A DNA stretch of 64,000 nucleotides, from the NCBI GenBank assembly GCA_949987565.1, contig OX465115.1, positions 6,722,566 through 6,786,565 of the forward strand, in the 5' to 3' direction. Positions 1 through 9,896 of this stretch are shown here, piece after piece. Source of the stretch: Luidia sarsii (lineage: Eukaryota > Echinodermata > Asteroidea > Paxillosida > Luidiidae). Under the pieces are notes generated by a model. That model was not told the origin of the DNA. It searched no databases and worked only from the letters and a program-made list of their open reading frames with translations. Position numbers and translations under genes: made by a program. Each line of letters opens with the position of its first letter. The first letter of the stretch is position 1.

Positions 1-149
1 ATAAAGAGGCCAACCTGGGCGTGGGCTCACAATACAGCAGAGCTTCGGTCTGTGATCACACTTGCCGTCTGTACACAGCACGAGGAGAGCACTGTGTCAT
101 TCAACGGTAACATATTTAAAGCCACCATCTTGCTTTGTGTCTTCTATCG
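1..149 (+). promoter_or_regulatory. Core promoter (cut by window edge) and 5' UTR of gene A
   Basis: The window opens one base inside the TATA box: the aligned copy G has a full TATAAA at 32663-32668 and position 1 corresponds to its second base. The start-site-like segment GGCTCACAATACAGCAGAGC lies about 25-45 bp downstream, as in all family copies. The inferred 5' UTR of about 120 nt runs to the ATG at 150. The TSS is inferred from TATA spacing. Confidence 0.7.
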
Positions 150-357
150 ATGGATACGTCAGATTATCCTCTGGTTGTTCTCTTGCCGCTTGCTCTGGCA
201 GTCGCGGTTTCCTCTCTGCTCGTCAGGGGACAATCCTGCGGCGCCATGACCCACGCCGAGCCGGGAGATGATTTCGTCTCGCTCATGGCGAAGACAATCG
301 CAAACTTCGAGGCCAACTGCCGAGGAAAAAACAGTCGCCAAAATAAAGAACACCGAG
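150..357 (+). CDS. Gene A exon 1: signal sequence of secreted Cys-rich three-module protein
   Basis: The ATG at 150 opens 69 codons plus one base and ends at a consensus donor (CGAG|GTAAGT, 358-363). Residues 8-25 form a Leu/Val/Ala-rich hydrophobic core followed by LVRGQSCG, which looks like a signal peptide with cleavage near residue 27; a type II anchor is possible. The linker after it carries two Cys (residues 30 and 57). Phase 1 at the donor matches exon 2 of this gene, where the split codon is GGT (Gly). This ATG is chosen because it is kept in A, E, E' and G, while upstream in-frame codons include no ATG. Residues 46-52 read MAKTIAN, as in I and D but not as in the near-identical copy G (MKKTICN). 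No known family recognised. Confidence 0.85.
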
Positions 358-536
358 GTAAGTGGTTCGCTGATAAATGTCGTCCCTTTAGATTAGTCTT
401 TTATTAAATTTTACGCGGCTACCCATCAATAAAGATCTATCTTAAATAACGCTTTAAGATTGAAAACGTCCTACATGAGAATGTTTTAAAGTGGTGGATA
501 CGGGACGTTTTGCTGGGTGGAGATTCTTATCTAATT

Positions 537-719
537 CGCAGTGGCTGTTGTTACGGCAGTCGTCCGTGTGGTTCCCTGACTTCACAGTATTTGTCAGGAT
601 GTTTAGCTATTGGAACCAGACTATCAGTTAATAGACTGGTTCAACCAGCCTGCAATGTTGACGAAATACAATTAAGTCAGGGCACCACACGGACGACTGC
701 CGTAAAAACAACCACTGCG
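537..719. mobile_element. 183-bp MITE with ~45-bp terminal inverted repeats
   Basis: The ends read CGCAGTGG... and ...CCACTGCG, and about 43-45 bp of each end are near-perfect inverted complements (both carry ACGGCAGTCGTCCGTGTGG). Flanks are TATCTAATT on the left and TATCTATTT on the right, a 9-bp target duplication with one mismatch. Copies E, E' and I carry the empty site TATCGAATT. A 9-bp duplication suggests a Mutator-like origin, but Merlin or hAT relatives cannot be excluded. It encodes no protein. Confidence 0.8.
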
Positions 720-2164
720 TATCTATTTTTTTTTCGGTCTGACCACCAGACTACAACACATTGCTAATCTAGGGTCCTGTTCATTATCTTATTCTCAATA
801 TGATACCGATTGAAGTACCATGCTCCATCTAGAATAAAATTAAGGCACTCATCTCATTAAGATAAGCGATATTGTAACATACTCACAATAGCTCGTTGGT
901 AGTTATAGCATTGACAGACTGTGCGTTGAGCATTGGAAACTATAGAAGTATTTGAACTTCACACGTGCCAGCATATATCTACTAAATTTTGGGAACGCGA
1001 TGTACAGAAATACAAATTATCTTAGGGTTAAATAAATCGGTATTGCTATAAAACCAAGCGTGTCTATCCTTTCTGAGACCAGAAATTCATAATTTAGCAC
1101 AAACACGCGTAATTTTGGTCCAAAAATTTAGCGGCCCACTTTAGAGACGAACGTACTATGTCCACATACAGAATGTATGTGTATTGGGACGCCGGGTGTT
1201 GGTGTAACTGGTATCTTTTATTGTATCTTTTATTATTGGTTGGTTGGGTGGGTGGAACGGCACTAAGGCATGCCAGACCACACCAACCCAGACCAACACT
1301 GCCTAAGGGGGTATCTAAGGGGGGTTACAGTTCACTCTTAAAACAAGGTTACATTAAACAAAACTCTTTACTAAAAGGGGGCACCCCTTTATATTTTTAG
1401 TCAACCTTGAGGTCGTAAACTTGCATGTGCCCTGCATTGTCTCCATTGTCGATCGGCCGCAAATACCGTAATATTTGATACGCAGTAGCACAATCCAGTT
1501 GCAATCCAGTAAGGCAATCCAGTTCCAAGCAGTTTTTCTTAGGGAGGGGGTTCTCATTACATCATGGCAAAATGGGCACAAGCTTATCAGCGGAAGGTGA
1601 ATTTACCGTAAGTTTAACAACCGTGGCATTTTAAAGGCATATTCGTAGGGTTTGGATCGTAAGATTGTACGGAGCACATTAATAAAGATTGCTTAGACAG
1701 CATATGGTTGGTCTGTTCCAAGAAGTGAAGTAGTTCTGCATAGAACTGGTGAGTTGGCTCGAGTAAGGTTGCTACTGTAGGTAATATGAACGTTTCGGAA
1801 GAGATTGTTAGTGGATACGTCATCAACTATTACGGATATGTCATCAACTATGACGTCATACATGACTGTTTCCGCTAAACTTGCCTACGACACTGATATC
1901 TCGCTCGCTATATGTAAGGAAGAAGAGCTTAGGATTATTCGTAATTCTAGTAATTCGCCTTTAGTATTTTACATATGTAAGTTTTTCAGAAATAACTAAA
2001 CGCTGAATATAATGAACCATGTTGTCAAGTTTAAAGACTTCGAAATGCGAAAATCTCCACGTTAGGTATCAAACCCTGGTGTCGGAAATAGTCAACTGTT
2101 AAGATCTGTTTCAGAGAGAGAGTTGGAATAGCTAGCATCATCAAAATACTTAATTATCCTTATC

Positions 2165-2390
2165 ACAAACCCATCCCCAAACCCAAGCCCGACCCCAAAC
2201 CCAAGCACAACGCCAAACTCTAGCCACAAACTCAGTCCAACACTAAACAAAAGCTCAATCTAAAAATCCAAGCCCACTACCAAACACAAGCCCAGCCCTT
2301 AACCCAAACACGAGCCATCCCCAAAACCCCGAGCCCAACCCCAGGTCTAAGTCCAGTCCCAAAATCAAGCACAGCCCCAAAGTCTTTGGG
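2165..2390 (+). repeat. Degenerate C-rich hexamer tract (CCCAAR-like)
   Basis: Irregular runs of CCCAAG, CCCAAA and CCCCAAA lie about 500 bp upstream of the exon 2 acceptor. Equivalent tracts occupy the same place in every copy's intron. The complementary strand has many GGG runs and could form G-quadruplexes (inference). Confidence 0.7.
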
Positions 2391-2858
2391 CGCGTCAGTC
2401 ATAAAGTTCAACCATTAACTACCACATATATACATAGGCCTACATATATTCATTTATATACATACATATATATGGCATCAAAACATGCTTTTGATAATCC
2501 CCCCAGGATCCCTCTCTACACTACATCAGCCCCACTCCCAGTTGGAATCCAGCAGTATCCTAAAGACGAACAGAGTACACTGTTCGAAACGTCGAGTTCC
2601 TCCGGTTCTTTTCAGAACCACACATACTCACAAAAGAAAATTTACATGGAGTCACCGCGAACCTATTTATCCTAATAATCAGATTAAAACAATATTTGAA
2701 ATTTGGCTGCAGTAGTTATGGAACCACACACACTGCATGTAGCCTTTTAAATTTCATTATCAAAATGTAGAAACAAAAATTCGTCGCTATTTGTCAATTT
2801 ATTTTTAAAACTGATCAGTCGGCTTTTCCTTTCTTTTTTGAATCCTTTTTCTGCAAAG

Positions 2859-3748
2859 GTCCCTCAGTAACTACAATTTCCCATCCAACGCAAGCGAACG
2901 CCTTGAACGAGTGTCGCCAGAAAGGACAGCATCTGTGTGAGCTGTGGGAACTGGAGGCAGAGAACGTAACAACGCTGAGCCAGCACATCTCCTTGTGGTA
3001 CGCCGTACCTGACAGCCAGGTCATCTTGATTGGCAGCGTGGTAAGCTATCATGGACTACCGGTAACAAGTCCCTCTATGGGCGTCTGCTGCTTGGGAGCG
3101 TTCATCAACCCCCAGTATCCCTTTATAACATCTGCTCTTCACAATATTGACGACCGCATTGGAATGAAGAATTCATGTTCTGAACTGGGAGCACATCTGT
3201 GCACGCTCCCCGAATTAAAGGCAGCCTACTTACGAGGCTACCGTACTCCCGATCATAAGTGGGTCTTTTGTGATATTCCAAATCGTGATGTACAATTGTT
3301 CGACGATGGATGCGGTGATTACGTAGGCGACGATTGCTACGAGGGGATTGTGGTAAATACACCCAGACCTAATCCAGAGGACCCCGTCTGCTGCAGTCCG
3401 AATCTGTACAACGCACAACCTATGAATCCCAACTATCCTATAATAACCGTTGAGGTGTTCAGTGTGTCCGACCGCAGTGGTATGCTAAGTCGCTGCTCTG
3501 CCCTGTCCGCTCACCTCTGCACTCTGGATGAGCTGACAGCGGCATACCTGAGAGGCTACCGTCAGCCAATTTACGACTGGCTTTACTGCGCGGTTCCTGA
3601 GCGCGATGCCAAGATGTATGAAGACGGTTGCAGTGCTTATTATAGCTCAACACCCGAAGAATGTTACAATGGCACCGTAGCCCATACAGCACGACCACCT
3701 GATAGAGCACGTGTATTCTGCTGCACAGAGTTCTGTTGTTTTGAGTGA
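2859..3748 (+). CDS. Gene A exon 2: three Cys-rich modules, secreted protein
   Basis: Opens after the acceptor CTGCAAAG, completing a Gly codon with exon 1, and ends at TGA 3746-3748; the spliced protein is 365 aa. Module 1 (about residues 88-155) has C-x5-HLC, W116 in LWYAVPDSQ and a CC pair, but lacks the RD/DGCG part. Module 2 (176-262) and module 3 (282-365) each have C-x5-HLCTL, AAYLRGYR, W, P-x-R-D, DGCG/DGCS, a CY-x-G motif, a T-x-RP segment and a CC pair. Module 3 ends with a second CC (EFCCFE). The mature protein has about 22 Cys, which suggests disulfide-rich extracellular folding. NVT in module 1 and NGT in module 3 are N-glycosylation sequons. Function is not recognisable. Differences from copy G are mostly amino-acid changing (7 versus 1 silent by eye). 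Confidence 0.87.
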
Positions 3749-5690
3749 CAATCAAACACACGGGAAGGTCAGTTTACAAATGTAGACCCAATCCAACTCT
3801 GCAGAGTACGAATCCTCGTAACACGTCAATTTGAATCGTTCATACCGCAAATTCGACCAAAGAATCAGATGAAAAAATAAGTAAAAGTACCTTAGCCTTG
3901 TGGATGCTTGATTATTTCAAGTCATATATAATTTGCAGGACACTATACACTGCCCTGATGTCAGTGTTAGGTGAACGCACAATGTTAGATGTATGAGACT
4001 CGGGTCATTTGAAGAAAGTGATGGAAGAAAATGGATTGTATTTTCTCGCTCAATCTTTCTAAAAGAGAAGAGATTATGAGATGTATTGCCAATCCCTTTT
4101 TAACGTCATGTCGTATGGACATTGAAGATGTAATGCTGACTTTCTTTCATTAAACTTTTGATATATTAATACATTGCAGTTCTTACTTTTGTCTAGGTAT
4201 TTTTCTTTCAGATTTCTGACTCGTAAGACTACTTATATATAAGTTAACATTATAGACAATCATTATTCAAAGTTTATTATTTGGTAAATGAATAGATATG
4301 CTGAGTCTAAGCATAACGATTTCATCATTAACAATCATAGACTATTTTTATTTATTTCATTGTTTTTTATTTCCCTTATGTAAAATGTATTAATTTTAAC
4401 CATAACGAATTTCTTATAACGAATATTTCTAATGACAATACTGAATATTTATTCACTTCGTTTTATCAAAGATTTAATTGATTTATGCTGTGATTCATTC
4501 AAGGGTTGGAACCACTCCTTTTGATTCAAATTTATCCATCTTTACACATTGCCAAGATGTAATAATAGGCCTACATGTAATAATAATAGTGGAAAATTTA
4601 ATATCCAAAAAAATTGAGGCTGCAAATATTTCAGGATTACCTGAAATGATAGATACCAAATGATTTTGTCTAGGCGGGAAAAAACTTCATTAATTTACCA
4701 GAACCAGCTTTCTGATTTGTATAGGATCGAAGGTGATTTTCTGCAGTACAAATATTTAGGGACCTTCTTTGTTTTTACATTACAAAATGAAACCGGAACA
4801 ACATAAAAATCCCACTATCTTTGTCAAGATTAATTATGCCTGATTACCAAAGACTTGAAAACATGTATGACATTAAAATAATGTGCATTTACTAAGTAGC
4901 ATTTTACTAATACGAACGATCTGAAGGCGGTCACGGGCGTGCCTGTGAAACCGAAATAAAACTTCTGTCATTTATGTACATTACAGGTAGATTAAATCGA
5001 CCAAAATAGATTAAGATAACTAGTTTATACTAGCACGAGCCCGTAAAAGTAATGCTAATATTGCTCTTATTTCTGTAACGTACTTTCCAATTTCATCGTA
5101 ATTTAGTGATACCTTTCGTAATTTTGATTTATGACACATTTAATTAGTCAAATTGGCAATCAGTAATCTTTAACATTTTCTTCAAATTAGCACTTTCGAA
5201 TAGTTCACCTAATGATTTAATGTTGACTATTTGTGTGATTAAACCAGCAAAATAAAGCACCAGTTAACAATGCATCATAATATATTTGTTGTGTGGCATG
5301 AGAAGAAGAGTGAGCAATTTATTTGATATTTTTGATGGTGGTAATCTAAAACATTGTGAAATGTGTAGAAACACAGGATATCTGCCCAGCATCTACGCTT
5401 CATGTCCTATCGACGGCAGCACTCTACACTTTCTCTTCAGATCTTATCTTGACATAAAGATTCATGTATAAATTACAACTGGGTGTGTTCAGGAGCAGCA
5501 TACAGCACCAGCTAGGTTCATTAAAATACGGTTACCAATGGCACGGATACCAGCGAATCGGCTGCGGAACACCGATGAACGCATGCGCATCTTGTTTTCA
5601 TTTGCTGTCAAACTTTCTCTTCAAGATTGTCAAGGATAGAATGCCATTTCCCTCAGTCCGTAGCGTCGTTGTTGAAGTTGTTTTAACTTC
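3749..5690. other. 3' flank and intergenic DNA between A and B
   Basis: AT-rich with no supportable gene. It is nearly identical to 9897-11755 and 36409-38360. No well-placed AATAAA close to the A stop codon was found; the first candidates (near 4955 and 5255) are more than 1.2 kb away, so the 3' end of the mRNA is unknown. Confidence 0.6.
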
Positions 5691-5694
5691 TCTG

Positions 5695-6345
5695 TTTTGT
5701 ACTAAACTCTGTTCATTTCATCGTAGTCGATACTGAGACATCACTTGGCTGGCAATTTTCACCGCACCGTCAACAATATTGATCACTGAATGCCCTTCAA
5801 CGCTCAAATCAAACTTTGATGACTGCTTTCCATGCCAGTTCTTACTGTTGCTGATGCCAACCTGGTGATATAGGCCCTAGTTCTATCTAGCCAGAAACCT
5901 TGGGTACTTACTTGCAATACTGCGCAGCGTTCATTTCGGTTATACGCGGTTCGTTTCATCATAGTCAATGCAAAGGGACATCACTGTCTAGATTGGCAAT
6001 TTTCAACCAAGAGTCAACAATTTCGATCATTTCGAAGAGGCGCACCGTGAGTATAACTATTCTTGATAGGTTGCTATGCCAACCTGCTGATAATATAAAT
6101 AGAATCTTGGGGTGCTGACTCACAATACTGCAGAGCAATTACTTCGGTTATACTCGGTTCGTTTCACTCTAGTCGGTCCTCATGACCATCTCTTGATTGA
6201 CAATATTCACCACGTCGTCAACAATTTGCATCACTAATTGCCCTTCAACGCGGGTGTAGAACTGTGGTCGCTGGTTCCCGTGTCAATTCTTTTCTTTTGG
6301 TGATGACTGGTATCCATGCAGACCTGCTGATATACATATAAAGAG
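5695..6345 (+). promoter_or_regulatory. Tandem three-module promoter of copy B, TATAAA at 6337-6342
   Basis: Three degenerate tandem modules (about 5695-5925, 5926-6135, 6136-6400) repeat the same order of words: TTCATTTCGGTTATACTCGG, then a TTGGCAATTTTCA-like word, then CAACCTGCTGATA, then a start-site-like GACTCACAATACTGCAGAGC. Only the last has a clear TATAAA (6337-6342). The promoter looks intact although the exon it serves is dead. Confidence 0.6.
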
Positions 6346-6435
6346 GGCTACATGGGCGTTGGCTCATAATACAGCGTATAGCTTTGGTCTGGTATCATCC
6401 TTACCATCTATATACAACACGAGGAGAGCGCAGCA

Positions 6436-6529
6436 ATGGTCACCTCAAGTTAACTGCTGGTTGTTCTTTTGCCACTCGTTCTGGCCAAGTGTCGTGAAAT
6501 AAATAGGCGTGTAAATGACGAACGCCGAG
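6436..6529 (+). pseudogene. Copy B exon 1, dead
   Basis: Aligned to exon 1 of A, the ATG at 6436 is followed by an in-frame TAA at codon 6 (6451-6453). The middle of the exon, including most of the signal core and the first Cys, is deleted, and the donor is changed from GGTAAGT to GTTAAGT. The same lesions are present in C and H, so decay preceded those duplications. The TATA box upstream is still present. Confidence 0.8.
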
Positions 6530-7130
6530 TTAAGTGGTTCGCTGTTCAATTTCTTCGCATTAGATTAGCCCTTTATCAAAATTTACGCGGCTAGTCATTA
6601 ATGAACTTTCTTCAATAACGCTTTTCGAATGAAGGGATCCTACATCGCAATTTAACACTGCGGTCGATTCAAGACGTTTTGCAAGGAGATTTTAATTGTA
6701 TTTGTTCGGCCTGACGCGCAGTCTGCAACACATTGCTCTCTAAGGGCGGCTTTTGATTTAGGGAGACGCTCTGTGTTTCCTCATGCTCAGTATGATAAGT
6801 ATGATACTTTTAGAGCCTCCATGCTTCCTCTAGAATTAAGGTACTCATCTTTGATGTGTGAAAATATAAGCAATAACGTTATGTAACCACACTAGCCCGG
6901 TAGCAGTTGTAGCGTTGGAAGACTTTGTTCATCATGGGGTCTATAGAAGTATTTGAAATGCAGATTATACTCCTGTGCCAGTGTATACGTGGTTGGCCAC
7001 ACGCTGCAACCTTCTGGCATCCAGTTAAAAGCAGGGTGTGTTGGGGGAGGGAATTTCTTTCTGATTACACTCAGGCAAAATGGGCACCGAATGATCGGCG
7101 GAAAAAGACTTTTTAACTGAGAGTATATCA

Positions 7131-7721
7131 GGTGATATATAAAAATGTTGCAAACTGCTTACTGACTAAAATTAGCAAAATGTAAATCTAAAATTTAGTG
7201 GGCCTGACGTTTCGATCCCAGCAGGACCTTTCTCAAAGGCAGAGTGACAAGGTCAAAACAGATACATGTACACGAAGGAAGGGGGGAGAGAGTGAATAGG
7301 ACACGGATGAGAAACAAAGGACAAAGAGTGAAGCTGGTAGGGAGAGATCAAAGGGAAGGGCAAGGGGTAGGGTAGGGATTAGTGAGAGGAGGGGGAAAGA
7401 TCAAAGAGAAGGGCAAGGGGTAGGGTAGGGATTAGTGAGAGGAGGGGGAAAGATCAAAGAGAAGGGCAAGGGGTAGGGTAGGGATTAGTGAGAGGAGGGG
7501 GAAAGATCAAAGAGAAGGGCAAGGGGTAGGGTAGGGATTAGTGAGAGGAGGGGGAAAGATCAAAGAGAAGGGCAAGGGGTAGGGTAGGGATTAGTGGGAG
7601 GAGGGGGAAAGATCAAAGAGAAGGGCAAGGAGTGGGGTAGGGATTAGTGACAACAGGGGGAAAGATCAAAGAGAGAAGTGTGAAGGACTGAACACAAAAG
7701 AAGGATTATCAGAGCATTATA
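7131..7721 (-). mobile_element. 5'-truncated Penelope-like element 3' end with perfect 13-bp target duplication
   Basis: The insert is flanked by identical TGAGAGTATATCA copies at 7118-7130 and 7722-7734. Its lower-coordinate end carries the family-wide tail (CTGACTAAAATTAGCAAAATG and GGCCTGACGTTTCGATCCC, 7198-7240). The body matches the 3' UTR beyond the GIY-YIG stop codon of the remnant at 56822-57288. It lies in the former intron of B, and the body is expanded into a 53-bp minisatellite. Confidence 0.75.
7345..7672. repeat. 53-bp minisatellite, about 6 copies, inside the Penelope-like fragment
   Basis: The word AGATCAAAG recurs at 7345, 7398, 7451, 7504, 7557, 7610 and 7663, an exact 53-bp period. 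Each unit contains GGGGTAGGGTAGGGATTAG, a G-rich, telomere-like word. The equivalent array has 6 periods in C (one unit is 52 bp) and 8 in H. Confidence 0.9.
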
Positions 7722-8298
7722 TGAGAGTATATCACTTAGACAACTGTAAAGTGATCATTGACAAGTCTAACACCGTGGTTATGAAACAGGACCGTAGCAT
7801 TTTGAAGGTATACACGTAGAGTTGGATTGGTAAGATATTCATTTTGTCTGGTTGACGAAGCACATCAATAAAGATTGCGTAGACACCAATAGCTTGGTCT
7901 GTTCCAAGAATAGAAGTAGTTATGCAAAAAACTGGTGAGTGGGCTCGAGTTAGGTTAATACTGTAGGTAATAGAGAGGTTTCGCAAGCGAATAGATACGG
8001 TTAGTGCAACGGATACTTCATGAACTATGACGTAATACGTTAGTTAATTTCCACTAAACGTGCCTACGACACTGATATCTCTCTCGTTATATGGAAGGAA
8101 GAAACAGGTAGGAAAATTTGAAATTCTAGTAGATCGCCTTTTTTTTCAAAATAACAAAACTCTGAATATATATGAAACATTTTTGTAGGTTTAAAAGATT
8201 AATAAACACGTTAATCTCATCGTTGGGTATCAGAGTGTCGGACATATACTTTATTTGAGATTGATTTTACACAGGGATGGAATTGCGAGCATCACCGA

Positions 8299-8658
8299 AT
8301 AGTAGACTATCCTAACCCTATTCCCAAGATAGTAGACTTTCCTAACCCTGTTCCCAAGATAGTAGACTATCCTAACCCTATTCCCAAGATAGTAGACTAT
8401 CCTAACCCTATTCCCAAGATAGTAGACTATCCTAACCCTATTCCCAAGATAGTAGACTATCCTAACCCTATTCCCAAGATAGTAGACTATCCTAACCCTA
8501 TTCCCAAGATAGTAGACTATCCTAACCCTATTCCCAAGATAGTAGACTATCCTAACCCTATTCCCAAGATAGTAGACTTTCCTAACCCTATTCCCAAGAT
8601 AGTAGACTATCCTAACACTATTCCCAAGATAGTAGACTATCCTAACCCTATTTCCAAG
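8299..8658. repeat. 30-bp minisatellite, 12 copies
   Basis: Unit ATAGTAGACTATCCTAACCC plus TATTCCCAAG repeated 12 times over 360 bp with few substitutions (TTT for TAT, one CTGTT, one CTAACACT). It sits beside the C-rich hexamer tract of the intron and probably arose from it. C has 12 copies and H has 3. Not a CRISPR: there are no unique spacers. Confidence 0.92.
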
Positions 8659-9006
8659 CCAAGACCCAAACCCAATCCCACGCCGGACCCCAGAACCAAG
8701 GCCAACATCAAACCCAAGCCTAAACCAAAACCCAGGTATTCCTTGGACGCGTCAGTCAGAATATTCAACCACTAACTGCCATATACATGCATGGATCACA
8801 CCCCGCTTTTATTCAGATTCAAAAACCAATAACTTGAAATCTGGATACGGTAATGTTGAATCACACACACAACATGCAGTCTTTTAAATTTTAGTCTAAA
8901 AAATTAAGAATAAAAAACATCTTTACCATATTTCAAATTTGTTGAAATCTGTGCAGTCTTTTTTTCTTTTAATTCTTTGAATCCCTTTTCGTAATTTTCT
9001 GCAAAG

Positions 9007-9896
9007 GTCCCTCAGTCACTGAAATTTCCCATCCAGCGCAAGCGAACGCCCTGAACGAGTGTCGCCGGAAAGGCCAGCATCTGTGTGAGCTGTGGGAACT
9101 GGAGGCAGAGAACGTAACAACGCTGAGCCAGCACATCTCCTTGTGATACGCTGTACCTGACAGCCAGGTCATCTTGATTGGCAGCGTGGTAAGCTATCAT
9201 GGCCTACCGGTAACAAGTCCCTCTATGGGCCTCTGCTGCTTGGGAGCGTTCATCAACCCCCAGTATCCCTTTATAACATCTGCTGTTCACAATATTGACG
9301 ACCGCGATGGAATGAAGAATTCATGTTCTGAACTGGGAGCACATCTGTGCACGCTCCCCGAATTAAAGGCAGCCTACTTACGAGGCTACCGTACTCCCGA
9401 TCATAAGTGGGTCTTTTGGGCTATTCCAAATCGTGATGTACAATTGTTCGACGATGGATGCGGTGATTACGTAGGCGACGATTGCTACGAGGGGATTGTG
9501 GTAAATACACCCAGACCTAATCCAGAGGACCGCGTCTGCTGCAGTCCGAATCTGTACAACGCACAACCTATGAATCCCAACTATCCTATAATAACCGTTG
9601 AGGTGTTCAGTGTGTCCGACCGCAGTGGTATGCTAAGTCGCTGCTCTGCCCTGTCCGCTCACCTCTGCACTCTGGATGAGCTGACAGCGGCATACCTGAG
9701 AGGCTACCGTCAGCCAATTTACGACTGGCTTTACTGCGCGGTTCCTGAGCGCGATGCCAAGATGTATGAAGACGGTTGCAGTGCTTATTATAGCTCAACA
9801 CCCGAAGAATGTTACAATGGCATCGTAGCCCATACAGCACGACCACCTGATCGAGCACGTGTATTCTGCTGCACAGAGTTCTGTTGTTTTGAGTGA
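9007..9896 (+). pseudogene. Copy B exon 2: mosaic, with a nonsense codon
   Basis: Aligned to A and C, the acceptor and reading frame are retained, but the Trp codon of LWYAVPDSQ is TGA at 9144-9146, leaving only the C-terminal two and a half modules open. Exon 1 is also dead, so no full protein is expected. The sequence is a patchwork: C-like up to about 9114, A-like at about 9115-9190, C-like again at about 9200-9232, and A/G-like from about 9260 through the 3' flank. This fits birth by unequal exchange plus conversion between A and C exon 2. Confidence 0.85.

Larger units (their letters stand above)
358..2858 (+). other. Gene A intron (about 2.5 kb)
   Basis: Bounded by GTAAGT at 358 and a pyrimidine-rich tract ending TTCTGCAAAG at 2849-2858. 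It contains a MITE (537-719), a stretch around 1140-1400 that also occurs in the introns of E, E', G and I, a degenerate CCCAAG-rich tract (2165-2390) and an AT dinucleotide-rich stretch (2430-2475). Short ORFs inside are conserved only because the copies are recent. Confidence 0.75.

Noticed and set aside
510..767. 85-codon open frame across the MITE
   Set aside because: Made of inverted-repeat DNA and flanks; no coding signature.
1158..1400. 80-codon open frame repeated in the introns of A, E, G and E' (shorter in I)
   Set aside because: It lies within the intron, and its conservation equals that of surrounding intron DNA in recent duplicates; no domain recognised.
2903..3748. Exon 2 as a stand-alone 281-aa gene
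   Set aside because: The apparent start is TTG; the frame is open further upstream and an AG acceptor in phase with exon 1 explains it better.
8299..8658. CRISPR-like regular repeats
   Set aside because: Period is 30 bp with no spacers, and the setting is a eukaryotic intron; an ordinary minisatellite.
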